From Bacteroidales bacterium (GTDB taxonomy: Bacteria; Bacteroidota; Bacteroidia; Bacteroidales; JAADJA01): a stretch of 64,000 bases of DNA. This document shows positions 48,169-56,046 of the stretch, piece by piece; positions within the stretch are counted from its first letter, which is position 1; each line of letters opens with the position of its first letter. The position numbers and the translations under genes were made by a program. The notes under the pieces are model-generated. The model saw nothing but the letters and a program-made list of their open reading frames with translations, had not been told where the DNA came from and ran no database searches. Location: assembly GCA_021740645.1 (NCBI GenBank), contig JAIOZL010000015.1:1-64000 (forward strand). Reading direction: 5' to 3'.

Positions 48169-48199
48169 ACCGTTAATTTATTCACAGTAAGATTTAGGT

Positions 48200-50167
48200 A
48201 TGCAGAAGAAATTTAAGGCTTCCAAAAATTATGAATCCACCAGGGAAGCAATCGGTTATATACCCCGTGTAAAAGCCACCCAAAAAGATTACGACCGCAT
48301 CGGGTTTATGTCGGGACTGGAAGTGCACCAGCAATTAAAAACCAAACACAAACTTTTTTGTAAATGTCCGGCTGGTATTTACCAACAACCTGATGAGTAT
48401 GATGCAGAGGTGATCCGCCACATGCGGCCTACACTCAGTGAACTGGGTGAATACGACGGCACTGCCCTGATGGAATTTAAAACCAGAAAGGAGATTGTTT
48501 ACCACATCTCCAACGATACAGCTTGTACCTACGAAGTGGATGACACCCCCCCTTTTCACATCGACAGGGAAGCCCTTGAAATAGCCATTAAAATTTCACT
48601 TTTATCCAAATTAAGTATTGTGGGCGAAGTACATATAACCCGTAAGCAATACCTCGACGGAAGTATACCAACAGGTTTTCAGCGGACAGGGATCATTGGA
48701 GTGGAAGGCGAACTGGAATTGCCCCATAAAAAGATCAGGCTGATCCAACTTAGCCTGGAAGAGGATTCATGCCGGGAAGTTTCAGATATCGGCCATACCC
48801 GCGTTTATCGTACCGACCGTCTGGGAATGCCTTTGATCGAAACAGTAACTTACCCCGATTGTGTAAATCCTGATGAAGTTAGGGAAACCTGCGATTATAT
48901 CCGTTTTTTGAACAGAAGTACCGGTCTCGTGAGAACCGGTATAGGTGCCGGAAGACAGGACGTGAATGTGAGTTGCCGAGGCGGTTCAAGGGTTGAAATC
49001 AAAGGGGTGGCCCACACCAAATGGATACCGGAGCTTACCCATAACGAATGTTTCAGGCAATGGGCGTTATTAGCCATTAGGGACGAATTGAAAAACAGGA
49101 TAGAGAAGCCGGAGAATTGGAAAATCAAATCGCTAAAATTAAATGGTAAACTTACCCCTGAACACAAGGAAATAGACGAAGCCCTGAAAAACAAGGAGAA
49201 AGTTTACGCAGTCAATCTACCTGGGTTTGGAGGGCTTTTATCACATTTCACCCAGCCCGGAAAAATGTTTGCCGATGAAATCAAAGACCGGCTTAAAGTG
49301 ATTGCCTGTCTGCAGGTACCTTTTATTTTTACTTCAGAAGATTTTGAAGCCGAAATCAAAACCAAAGAATTTGAAGCAATAAAACCAAAATTAGGTGCTG
49401 AAGATGGAGATGCTCAAATTATATTCTGGGGACCTGAGGAGGATATTAAAACTGCCTTGGAAACCATTGAAGAAAGATGCCAAATGGCCTTTGAAGGCAT
49501 TCCCAACGAAACCCGCAAATCATTTGCCGATGGCACAACTATCTTCGAAAGGGTTCTGCCCGGGGCTGACCGCATGTATCCTGATACCGATACTGCGCCA
49601 CTTCCATTAGCCAACGAGTATATTGATGCACTTCAAAAAGATTTACCCAGCGACATTATAGAACGATACCGGCAACTTAAAGCATGGAAAGTTCCGGAAG
49701 ATACCTACACCTACATTTTTAGTAAAAACCTCTACCCTGTCCTTCAAAAACTAATTACTGAAATGAGGGTTGACCCTGTATTTGCGGGCACCTTCATTGG
49801 ACATCATTTAAAATATGTGGAAGGCCATTATAAACCCTTAGATGTTTTTGACTATAAAATCATCCAGGCCATGTTTAAATACCTCAACAATCAGAAAATC
49901 TTACATAACATTGCTGAGAAGATGTTGCCTGTAGTATACGAGCATCCGAAAATGGATTTTGACTCCGTATTAGAAAGCATCGGTTATAAAAAAATAAAAG
50001 CCTCAGAAATCATCTCAAAAATTCCATTTCTGAAAAATAAATGGGAAACGACAGGAAAGGTCAAGACCGAAGAAAACATGGTCCATTGGGTGATGGGAGA
50101 ATTGCGGGGCCAGGCAGCGGGGAACATTTCATTTGAAGAACTAAAGAAACACATTATTCATTCTTAA
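48200..50167 (+). CDS. gatE: Glu-tRNA(Gln) amidotransferase subunit E (archaeal type)
   Basis: GatE recognises and phosphorylates misacylated Glu-tRNA(Gln) so that ammonia from GatD can make Gln-tRNA(Gln). 655 residues: the GatB-like kinase core (GFMSGLEVHQQLKTKHKLFC, RHMRPTLSELGEYD, ACTYEVDDTPP, TRKQYLDGSIPTGFQRT, LSLEEDSCR, RTDRLGMPLIE, GRQDVNVSCRGGSRVEIKGV), an AspRS-like insertion (about 330-430; QMAFEGIPNETRKSF), PGADRMYPDTDTAPLPL, and a C-terminal YqeY-like tail (WVMGELRGQAAGNISFEELK). The Asp-RS insertion and N-terminal wording are GatE, not GatB. gatD follows after 9 nt. GatDE is regarded as the archaeal route, so transfer is likely. Confidence 0.93.
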   Translation: MQKKFKASKNYESTREAIGYIPRVKATQKDYDRIGFMSGLEVHQQLKTKHKLFCKCPAGIYQQPDEYDAEVIRHMRPTLSELGEYDGTALMEFKTRKEIVYHISNDTACTYEVDDTPPFHIDREALEIAIKISLLSKLSIVGEVHITRKQYLDGSIPTGFQRTGIIGVEGELELPHKKIRLIQLSLEEDSCREVSDIGHTRVYRTDRLGMPLIETVTYPDCVNPDEVRETCDYIRFLNRSTGLVRTGIGAGRQDVNVSCRGGSRVEIKGVAHTKWIPELTHNECFRQWALLAIRDELKNRIEKPENWKIKSLKLNGKLTPEHKEIDEALKNKEKVYAVNLPGFGGLLSHFTQPGKMFADEIKDRLKVIACLQVPFIFTSEDFEAEIKTKEFEAIKPKLGAEDGDAQIIFWGPEEDIKTALETIEERCQMAFEGIPNETRKSFADGTTIFERVLPGADRMYPDTDTAPLPLANEYIDALQKDLPSDIIERYRQLKAWKVPEDTYTYIFSKNLYPVLQKLITEMRVDPVFAGTFIGHHLKYVEGHYKPLDVFDYKIIQAMFKYLNNQKILHNIAEKMLPVVYEHPKMDFDSVLESIGYKKIKASEIISKIPFLKNKWETTGKVKTEENMVHWVMGELRGQAAGNISFEELKKHIIHS

Positions 50168-50176
50168 GCCAAGTTT

Positions 50177-51562
50177 ATGAACCAGGATTTTTTTCAAGGA
50201 TATAAAGGGGATTCATTAGCCGTTTTAAAAAAATACAACGTACGTGTTTGGGGTCAGACGGAAATTAAAACCATACGTGGTTCTTTTACGGGAACTGTTT
50301 TACCGCGGTCAGAAAACGATGACGATCAGCACATCGTTTTAAAAATTCCAACAGGCTATAATGTGGGTATCGATATTACCACGATAAAAGACATGGTGGA
50401 AACGGGCTACAAAAAAGCCAATTATAAAATTCCTGAAAAACAATTCCCCATTACTCCCGGCTTGCCTAATGTAAAATTGTTTGGTACAGGTGGCACCATC
50501 GCTTCACGGCTCGACTACAGGACAGGGGCTGTGATCCCGGCTTTTTCACCCGGTGAACTTTATGGCGCTGTGCCTGAGCTGGCCGATATTTGTAACCTGG
50601 AAACCGAAAAGGTTTTTGCCGTATTTTCTGAGAACATGGGACCAAAACAGTATATGGCTCTGGCAAAAGCCATTGGAAAAGAAATTGAAAAAGGAATTGA
50701 TGGGATTGTCATTGGACATGGAACCGATACCTTGCATCACACAGGTGCTGCCCTCACTTTTATGGTTCAGAACTCACCTGTGCCTATCGTGCTTGTTGGG
50801 TCTCAGCGATCTTCCGACCGTCCCAGTTCTGATGCGGCCTTAAATCTGATGCATGCTATGCATACCGCTGGACATTCAGATATTGCTGAAGTCATGGTAT
50901 GTATGTTTGGCCCAACATCGGATGAATATGGATTATTGCACAAAGGAACCCGTGTACGAAAAATGCATTCATCCTATCGTTCAACTTTTAGGACTATTGG
51001 CGATACTCCGCTGGCCATGGTCAGCAGAAAAGAGATCATCCCGATTAAAAAGGAATACAAACACCGGAGGAAGGACCGTGATGTAACTATCATGCCTTAT
51101 TTCCACCCAAAGGTCACGATGTTATACTATTATCCTGGCATCCAGCCCGACACACTTGATGCTCTGGTAGACGCGGGTTATAAAGGAATTGTGTTTGTCG
51201 GAACAGGACTGGGTCATGTTAACAAAGAACTTTACCCTGCCATAGAAAGGGCACAAGCTAAAGGAGTGCATATGTATATGACCTTACAAACCATTTGGGG
51301 ATATGTGCATATGTTTGTGTATGACACAGGCCGCGACATGATGGCCAAAGGAATAATTCCCGCCGGAAATATGCTGCCTGAGGTAGCCTGGGTAAAACTA
51401 AGTTGGGCGCTAGGCCAGACCGAGGATCCTGAAGAAGTGAAAAAAATCATGCTAACCCCCATCAACGACGAGATCACCGAACGCGAACCTTACAATGGAT
51501 ATCTTGTTTACCAGGGCGGTGTTCCTGAAGTGGAAGAGTTTGTAAGGAGGGTGCATAAATAG
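50177..51562 (+). CDS. gatD: Glu-tRNA(Gln) amidotransferase subunit D (archaeal type)
   Basis: 461 residues. An N-terminal small beta-barrel (about 10-75; RGSFTGTVLPRSENDDDQHIVLKIPTGYNVGIDI), found in GatD but not in ordinary asparaginases, precedes an asparaginase fold. The nucleophile loop is FGTGGTIASRLDY (Thr107), and the second catalytic pair is GHGTDTLHHT (Thr183-Asp184), followed by VGSQRSSDRPSSDAALNL and GTGLGHVN. It releases ammonia from glutamine or asparagine for GatE. The barrel and adjacency to gatE exclude a plain AnsA. The operon ends at the palindrome at 51571. Confidence 0.92.
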   Translation: MNQDFFQGYKGDSLAVLKKYNVRVWGQTEIKTIRGSFTGTVLPRSENDDDQHIVLKIPTGYNVGIDITTIKDMVETGYKKANYKIPEKQFPITPGLPNVKLFGTGGTIASRLDYRTGAVIPAFSPGELYGAVPELADICNLETEKVFAVFSENMGPKQYMALAKAIGKEIEKGIDGIVIGHGTDTLHHTGAALTFMVQNSPVPIVLVGSQRSSDRPSSDAALNLMHAMHTAGHSDIAEVMVCMFGPTSDEYGLLHKGTRVRKMHSSYRSTFRTIGDTPLAMVSRKEIIPIKKEYKHRRKDRDVTIMPYFHPKVTMLYYYPGIQPDTLDALVDAGYKGIVFVGTGLGHVNKELYPAIERAQAKGVHMYMTLQTIWGYVHMFVYDTGRDMMAKGIIPAGNMLPEVAWVKLSWALGQTEDPEEVKKIMLTPINDEITEREPYNGYLVYQGGVPEVEEFVRRVHK

Positions 51563-51570
51563 GATGACTC

Positions 51571-51603
51571 ACCTGCTAAGCGCTTCCAAAGCGCTTAGCA
51601 GGT
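51571..51603. terminator. 15-bp palindrome after gatD
   Basis: ACCTGCTAAGCGCTT (51571-51585) and AAGCGCTTAGCAGGT (51589-51603) form a perfect 15-bp stem with a CCA loop, 8 nt after gatD and far from convergent gap. No T-run follows, so termination by an intrinsic mechanism is uncertain; it may instead be a repeated extragenic palindrome. Confidence 0.6.
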
Positions 51604-51738
51604 AATCTGGAAGAATTAAATAATTATTCTGGGGTATATCTTATTTAGTCTTTTTCTGATTTTCAGTTTCCATAAAATTGCAATAATTCTTTATTCGATA
51701 AATTATGCAGAAGTAGGTTGTTTATTAATCCCAAAAAT

Positions 51739-52752
51739 CTACACAAACTTCTCCACCAACTCCACTAACCTATGCGAATAACCTACCTCATTATCGTACC
51801 ATGCAACCACTTTTACCAGTTTGTTCTTTTCGCCCAGAACCGCAGTTAATTGAGCATCGAATAAAGCGGAATGTGAATTGCCTATTACGTCCATCGATAC
51901 AATGGGATCTTCAGTGTATTCCATTATTCCTTTCAGGTAAGTTTCTGAAGCTTCTTTAAATTTGTTATTAATTTCCTCAATACTGGCAGGTCTTAATAAA
52001 GTGCAGGTCACATCAGTTAGTGATCCATCCGGAACGGGCACTCGGATACCAGCACCCCCGATGTTTTTCGCCAAATGCGGGAATATTTTAGTGACGGCCT
52101 TTGCTGCCCCTGTTGTGGTGGGCACTATGGAGTAGGCCGCAGCCCTGCCCCTGCGTAAATCCTTATGCGGGCCATCCAGTATATTTTGATCTGTTGTATA
52201 AGAATGTACAGTAGTGATAAAGGCTTTTTCAACCCCCCAGAATTTATCGAGGATTTTGATCATCGGGGCCACATTATTTGTGGTGCAGGAGGAATTGGAA
52301 ATCACTTTATCGTTTTTATTGATCAGGTGATCATTTACCCCTATAACAATATATTGCACGCCATCACTTTCCCCTTTAGCCGGCGCAGAGATAATCACTT
52401 TTTTGGCTCCTGCCACATCCACATGTTTCAGGGCATCCTCCCTGGAAGTGAATTTCCCTGTTGCCTCTATCACAACATCCACATCTAAATCTTTCCATGG
52501 CAGGTTTTCAGGATTATCTTCTGTAAATACTTTTATTTTTTTGCCATTTACCTCAATATGATCATGATTAAACTCCACTATGCCTTTGAATTTTTTATGA
52601 ACTGAATCATATTTTAATAAATGGGCCATCGTAGCTGGTTCCATTACATCATTAATGGCTACGATATCAAAGTTTTCTTTAGCGTGGGCTAACCTCATAA
52701 ACATTCGCCCTATCCTGCCAAAACCGTTGATTGCTATTTTAATTTTTGACAT
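51739..52752 (-). CDS. gap: glyceraldehyde-3-phosphate dehydrogenase
   Basis: A glycolytic and gluconeogenic NAD-dependent enzyme, 337 residues. NAD-binding INGFGRIGRMFMRLA at the start, catalytic Cys156 in SNSSCTTNNVAPMIK, TTVHSYTTDQNILDGPHKDLRRGRAAAYSIVPTTTGAA with its His, GAGIRVPVPDGSLTD and WYDNEVGYSHRLVEL. The usual SCTTNCLAP is here SCTTNNVAP, a common variant without the second Cys. The preceding 300 bp hold heptamer repeats rather than a clear promoter. Confidence 0.95.
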   Translation of the reverse strand: MSKIKIAINGFGRIGRMFMRLAHAKENFDIVAINDVMEPATMAHLLKYDSVHKKFKGIVEFNHDHIEVNGKKIKVFTEDNPENLPWKDLDVDVVIEATGKFTSREDALKHVDVAGAKKVIISAPAKGESDGVQYIVIGVNDHLINKNDKVISNSSCTTNNVAPMIKILDKFWGVEKAFITTVHSYTTDQNILDGPHKDLRRGRAAAYSIVPTTTGAAKAVTKIFPHLAKNIGGAGIRVPVPDGSLTDVTCTLLRPASIEEINNKFKEASETYLKGIMEYTEDPIVSMDVIGNSHSALFDAQLTAVLGEKNKLVKVVAWYDNEVGYSHRLVELVEKFV

Positions 52753-52818
52753 TTTATTTTGTTGTTTGTAAATGCTTGTTTGTGATGAGGATGGGAACCT
52801 TGGGCTGTTTGGGAAAAT

Positions 52819-52884
52819 GGGTATAGGGTATAAAGGTATAAGGTATAAGGTAAAAGGTAAAAGATAAAAGGTAAAAGGAATAAG
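52819..52884. repeat. degenerate GGTATAA/GGTAAAA heptamer array (left arm)
   Basis: About nine tandem near-heptamers (GGTATAA, GGTAAAA, GATAAAA variants). Inverted relative to a similar array at 53552-53588; the two flank the four-helix-bundle gene. Confidence 0.75.
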
Positions 52885-53059
52885 ATTTAAATAAAATGTT
52901 TAAGTCTGTGACTCCCCTATTTATATGTTTACCATATCTCTTCATTCCCTGACTACTCATGATCCCATAATTTCATCTTAGTTAAACCTTAAGACTTACC
53001 TTTAAACTAAATGGCCCCAAAATGATAATCTATCCGAATTTATAAATCCAATCCTCATG

Positions 53060-53470
53060 TCAATTTCTTTTTTGTTTTTTTACAAAATTAATATAACCTC
53101 CTAAACTTTTCTTGGCATTTTCAATTAGATCCAGACCATCTTTATATATGGATTCTGAAATGTACTTTAGCTCATAGCAGCTTATCAAATGGTCTTTCGA
53201 CTCATACAATGAACCCTTTGATATCCGGTAAAACTGAATTCCTTCCAGAAAATGATACCGGCCGTAACCTTCAGCTATATTAGCCGTGGAGCTGCAAGTA
53301 GACTTTCGAATTTGGATATCCAGATTGAATTTTTCTTCATTTGGTAACAAAGGAAGGACTTCATTGTAAAAAAATACTTTTACTGTTTGCGCATCCTTCC
53401 AGCAAAATAGGGAAGTAAAATCTCTGTTTTCATTATAAATACCCTGATTATCTTCAAATATGTTTTCCAT
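53060..53470 (-). CDS. four-helix-bundle protein (23S rRNA intervening-sequence protein family)
   Basis: 136 residues from the ATG at 53470; a start at 53515 would add 15 residues (MDMMGTSFFKINYFT). The core IRKSTCSSTANIAEGYGRYHFLEGIQFYRISKGSLYESKDHLISC is the family signature (TIGR02436-type), forming a small helical bundle. Relatives sit inside intervening sequences of 23S rRNA genes or as orphans in intergenic DNA; the biochemical function is unknown. Here it is an orphan between gap and an M20 peptidase, flanked by oppositely oriented heptamer arrays. Confidence 0.85.
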   Translation of the reverse strand: MENIFEDNQGIYNENRDFTSLFCWKDAQTVKVFFYNEVLPLLPNEEKFNLDIQIRKSTCSSTANIAEGYGRYHFLEGIQFYRISKGSLYESKDHLISCYELKYISESIYKDGLDLIENAKKSLGGYINFVKKQKRN

Positions 53471-53551
53471 TGTGAAATAATTAATTTTGAAAAAACTCGT
53501 CCCCATCATATCCAATAACTCCTAATATCTCACACAATATTACACCTAAAA

Positions 53552-53588
53552 TCCCTATACCCTATTACCCCTATACCTTATACCTTTT
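53552..53588. repeat. heptamer array, right arm (inverted)
   Basis: CCCTATACC / CTATTACC / CCTATACC / TTATACC units, which on the other strand read GGTATAAGG-type repeats like the left arm at 52819-52884. Confidence 0.7.
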
Positions 53589-53742
53589 CCGCCGAAGCCC
53601 TCCTGTTCCCCAAACCTTCATTCCATGGCATTCTACTACCATACCAAATTATTCCAAACAAAATTAAGATTTATTACACGCTACCTGAATAAGAATTATT
53701 AATTTTGACGGCCTTACCGAAAAGAAATAATAAAAAACATAC

Positions 53743-55116
53743 ATGGAAAATTTGAAATCATACATTCAGGAAAATAAAGACAGATTCCTTGAGGAACTTT
53801 TTGGATTAATCAGAATACCCTCTATCAGTTCGCTTTCAGAACATAAAGCAGATATGGTTAAAACAGCCGAGTACTGGAAAGAGTTGATGCTCAAGGCGGG
53901 TGCAGATAGAGCCGAAATTATGCCCACCGCAGGAAACCCGGTTGTTTATGGAGAAAAGATCATTGACAAATCTCTTCCAACCGTGCTTATTTACGCACAT
54001 TATGATGTTATGCCTGTCGATCCGCTTGATTTATGGGAAAGTCCTCCGTTTGAACCGGAAATCAGGAACGGGAAAATTTATGCCCGTGGTGCAGATGACG
54101 ATAAAGGACAATCCTTTATGCATGCCAAGGCTTTCGAATATATGGTCAAAACAGGCAACCTCCCCTGCAACGTTAAGTTTATGATAGAAGGGGAAGAAGA
54201 AGTAGGTTCCCCGAATTTAGGGAAATGGTGCGCTGAAAACAAAGAACTTGTTAAAGCTGATATTATTCTTGTTTCAGATACGGGAATGATCGCTCCGGAT
54301 ATTCCTTCCATTACTACTGGTCTGCGTGGCTTATCTTACTGGCAGGTAGAAGTTACCGGCCCCAACCGTGACCTTCACTCCGGTTTGTTTGGAGGTGGCG
54401 TAGCCAATCCGATCAATGTACTTAGTAAAATGATCGCTAATTTAACAGATGCCAATGGAGTTATCCAAATCCCGGGATTTTATCAGGATGTACTTGATGT
54501 TTCGATGGAAGAAAGGACCTTACTGGGTAAAGCTCCATTTGATCTGGAAGAATATAAAAAAGCCATTGATGTAAAAGAAGTTGCTGGTGAAAAAGGCTAT
54601 ACCACCATGGAACGTACCGGTATCCGCCCATCCCTGGATGTGTGTGGAATTTGGGGAGGTTATACGGGTGAAGGAGCTAAAACCGTGCTACCTTCAAAGG
54701 CTTATGCGAAAATCTCAACCCGCCTGGTTCCCAACCAGGACAACGAAAAAATATCCCTTCAGTTTAAAGAATATTTTGAATCCGTTGCCCCTGATTCAGT
54801 AAAAGTTGAAGTAACTCCTTTGCATGGCGGACAGGGTTATGTTTGCCCAATTGACCTTCCGGCCTATAAAGCAGCTGAGAAAGCTTACGAAAAGGTTTAT
54901 AATAAAAAGCCTGTTCCTGTGAGAAGTGGAGGCAGTATACCCATCATTTCGACCTTTGAGGAAGTACTGGGGATTAAATCTGTGTTAATGGGATTTGGAT
55001 TAGAATCGGATGCCATTCATTCACCCAATGAAAACTTCCCACTTGAACAATACTTTAATGGTATAGAAACCATTCCTTATTTCTATCAGTATTTTGCTGA
55101 GATGATGAAAAAGTAA
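53743..55116 (+). CDS. M20-family dipeptidase
   Basis: A 457-residue zinc peptidase of the M20/carnosinase type. Metal and catalytic motifs: IYAHYDVMPVDP (His/Asp), YARGADDDKGQ (bridging Asp), FMIEGEEEVGS (catalytic Glu and ligand), VSDTGMIAPDIPSI, and a C-terminal His in SDAIHSPNENFPLEQYFNGIE. The middle lid or dimerisation domain is about 190-370. It lacks a signal peptide, so it acts on dipeptides in the cytoplasm. TAATTTTG at 53700-53707 is a likely -7 box, and a strong terminator follows. Confidence 0.92.
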   Translation: MENLKSYIQENKDRFLEELFGLIRIPSISSLSEHKADMVKTAEYWKELMLKAGADRAEIMPTAGNPVVYGEKIIDKSLPTVLIYAHYDVMPVDPLDLWESPPFEPEIRNGKIYARGADDDKGQSFMHAKAFEYMVKTGNLPCNVKFMIEGEEEVGSPNLGKWCAENKELVKADIILVSDTGMIAPDIPSITTGLRGLSYWQVEVTGPNRDLHSGLFGGGVANPINVLSKMIANLTDANGVIQIPGFYQDVLDVSMEERTLLGKAPFDLEEYKKAIDVKEVAGEKGYTTMERTGIRPSLDVCGIWGGYTGEGAKTVLPSKAYAKISTRLVPNQDNEKISLQFKEYFESVAPDSVKVEVTPLHGGQGYVCPIDLPAYKAAEKAYEKVYNKKPVPVRSGGSIPIISTFEEVLGIKSVLMGFGLESDAIHSPNENFPLEQYFNGIETIPYFYQYFAEMMKK

Positions 55117-55132
55117 ATTAAAAAGTCTTATT

Positions 55133-55160
55133 AAAGGTGTGCGGAAATCCGCACACCTTT
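55133..55160. terminator. intrinsic terminator after M20 dipeptidase
   Basis: A 12-bp stem AAAGGTGTGCGG / CCGCACACCTTT with an AAAT loop (55145-55148), followed by TTTTATTT on the plus strand. It abuts the convergent gene ending at 55162 and has A-rich left flank, so it could also serve that gene. Confidence 0.92.
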
Positions 55161-55161
55161 T

Positions 55162-55587
55162 TTATTTCTCAATAATTTGAAACCAGGTATGCTTGCAAAC
55201 TTTGCAATAATGTTCCCGTTTGATAAAACCCGCAAAAAAAGATTTAAAAGCAGTTTGTTTTTCACTGTATACTTCCTCCGATTCGCATTTGGGGCATTCC
55301 CCGTATGATTTTACAAATATTCTGTTTCTGATGCTGATCTCTTTTTCTTCTTCCTGCTCTGCTTTATTTAGAGCTATTGTTTTCAGTATTTCCAGTGCCA
55401 ATTTTGCCTGACTCGCCCTGACTTCCAGTTTGATGCCACCGGTTGCATTCGATAACATGGGATCAATGGTATTGGAATAATCATCCCTAAGCACAACATC
55501 AATCCCTTCAGATTCAAGTTTACTTTTAACAATCAGGTATTCGTGATAGTAAGTGTACCGGGAAAGAGTAACTATTTGGTCTTCCAT
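55162..55587 (-). CDS. DUF2007-like protein with zinc ribbon
   Basis: 141 residues. The N-terminal ~75 residues (TLSRYTYYHEYLIVKSKLESEGIDVVLRDD, GGIKLEVRASQAKLALEIL) match the DUF2007 'putative signal transducing' fold: a small alpha/beta domain acting on membrane-edge or regulatory roles not yet defined. The C-terminus has CPKC ... CKVC, a four-Cys zinc ribbon, separated by SEKQTAFKSFFAGFIKREHY. No neighbour clarifies the role. It converges on the M20 gene and shares its terminator. Confidence 0.75.
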   Translation of the reverse strand: MEDQIVTLSRYTYYHEYLIVKSKLESEGIDVVLRDDYSNTIDPMLSNATGGIKLEVRASQAKLALEILKTIALNKAEQEEEKEISIRNRIFVKSYGECPKCESEEVYSEKQTAFKSFFAGFIKREHYCKVCKHTWFQIIEK

Positions 55588-55650
55588 CTTAAGTGATTTT
55601 TCAAGGTTAGTTGATAGATTTACCCAAAATTAATCACTATATCCTTTCTA

Positions 55651-56046
55651 TCAAATTAATTTAAAAATTTTTCCTGTAAAAAGGTCGAAAAGAAATACTT
55701 TGTCAAAATTTGAGGAGAATTCCCAATTCGCAATTTTATTAGCGATGTGGTAAGATTTTGAATCTTTAATAAGATCAGCATGAATGATCAACCAGAGCTG
55801 GTTGAAAACATTTCGTTGATAAAGCTTTATTTTATCTTTTTTCCTTACAAGAGCGAATTCAATATTTTCTTTTAAAGAACCTTCATTTTGATCCAACCTG
55901 GTTAATTCAATACCAATTGACTTTTTGGGACTTAGTTTCAGAATAAAATCCGGTGACTCTGAATTCGTCAATTTCCCTTTTGGAAAATCAGAATAACTTT
56001 CCCTGAAATATTTAATAATTAATTGTTCTTCTTCTTTTTGATTCAC
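55651..56046 (-). CDS. hypothetical protein, possible degenerate PD-(D/E)XK nuclease fold
   Basis: 131 residues from a GTG that overlaps the upstream patB stop (GTGA). Not a family I can name. The arrangement ESPDFILKLSPKKSIGIELTRLDQ resembles the P-D...E-x-(K/T) core of small nuclease-like proteins, with Thr in place of the usual Lys, and is followed by FNQLWLIIHADL and FDKVFLFDLFTGKIFKL strands. The fold assignment is inference. The 4-bp overlap means translation is coupled to the aminotransferase gene. Confidence 0.6.
   Translation of the reverse strand: MNQKEEEQLIIKYFRESYSDFPKGKLTNSESPDFILKLSPKKSIGIELTRLDQNEGSLKENIEFALVRKKDKIKLYQRNVFNQLWLIIHADLIKDSKSYHIANKIANWEFSSNFDKVFLFDLFTGKIFKLI

Larger units (their letters stand above)
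47894..48199. other. gene-free region with heptamer tandem repeat
   Basis: A 306-bp divergent intergenic region. It holds five tandem 7-mers, CTCTTTG x3 then CCCTTTG x2 (48051-48085), and a -7-type TACTTTTG (48161-48168) 31 nt before gatE. Nothing else is recognisable. Confidence 0.65.

Noticed and set aside
50177-51562. Plain L-asparaginase I annotation
   Set aside because: The extra N-terminal barrel domain and the adjacent gatE indicate GatD.
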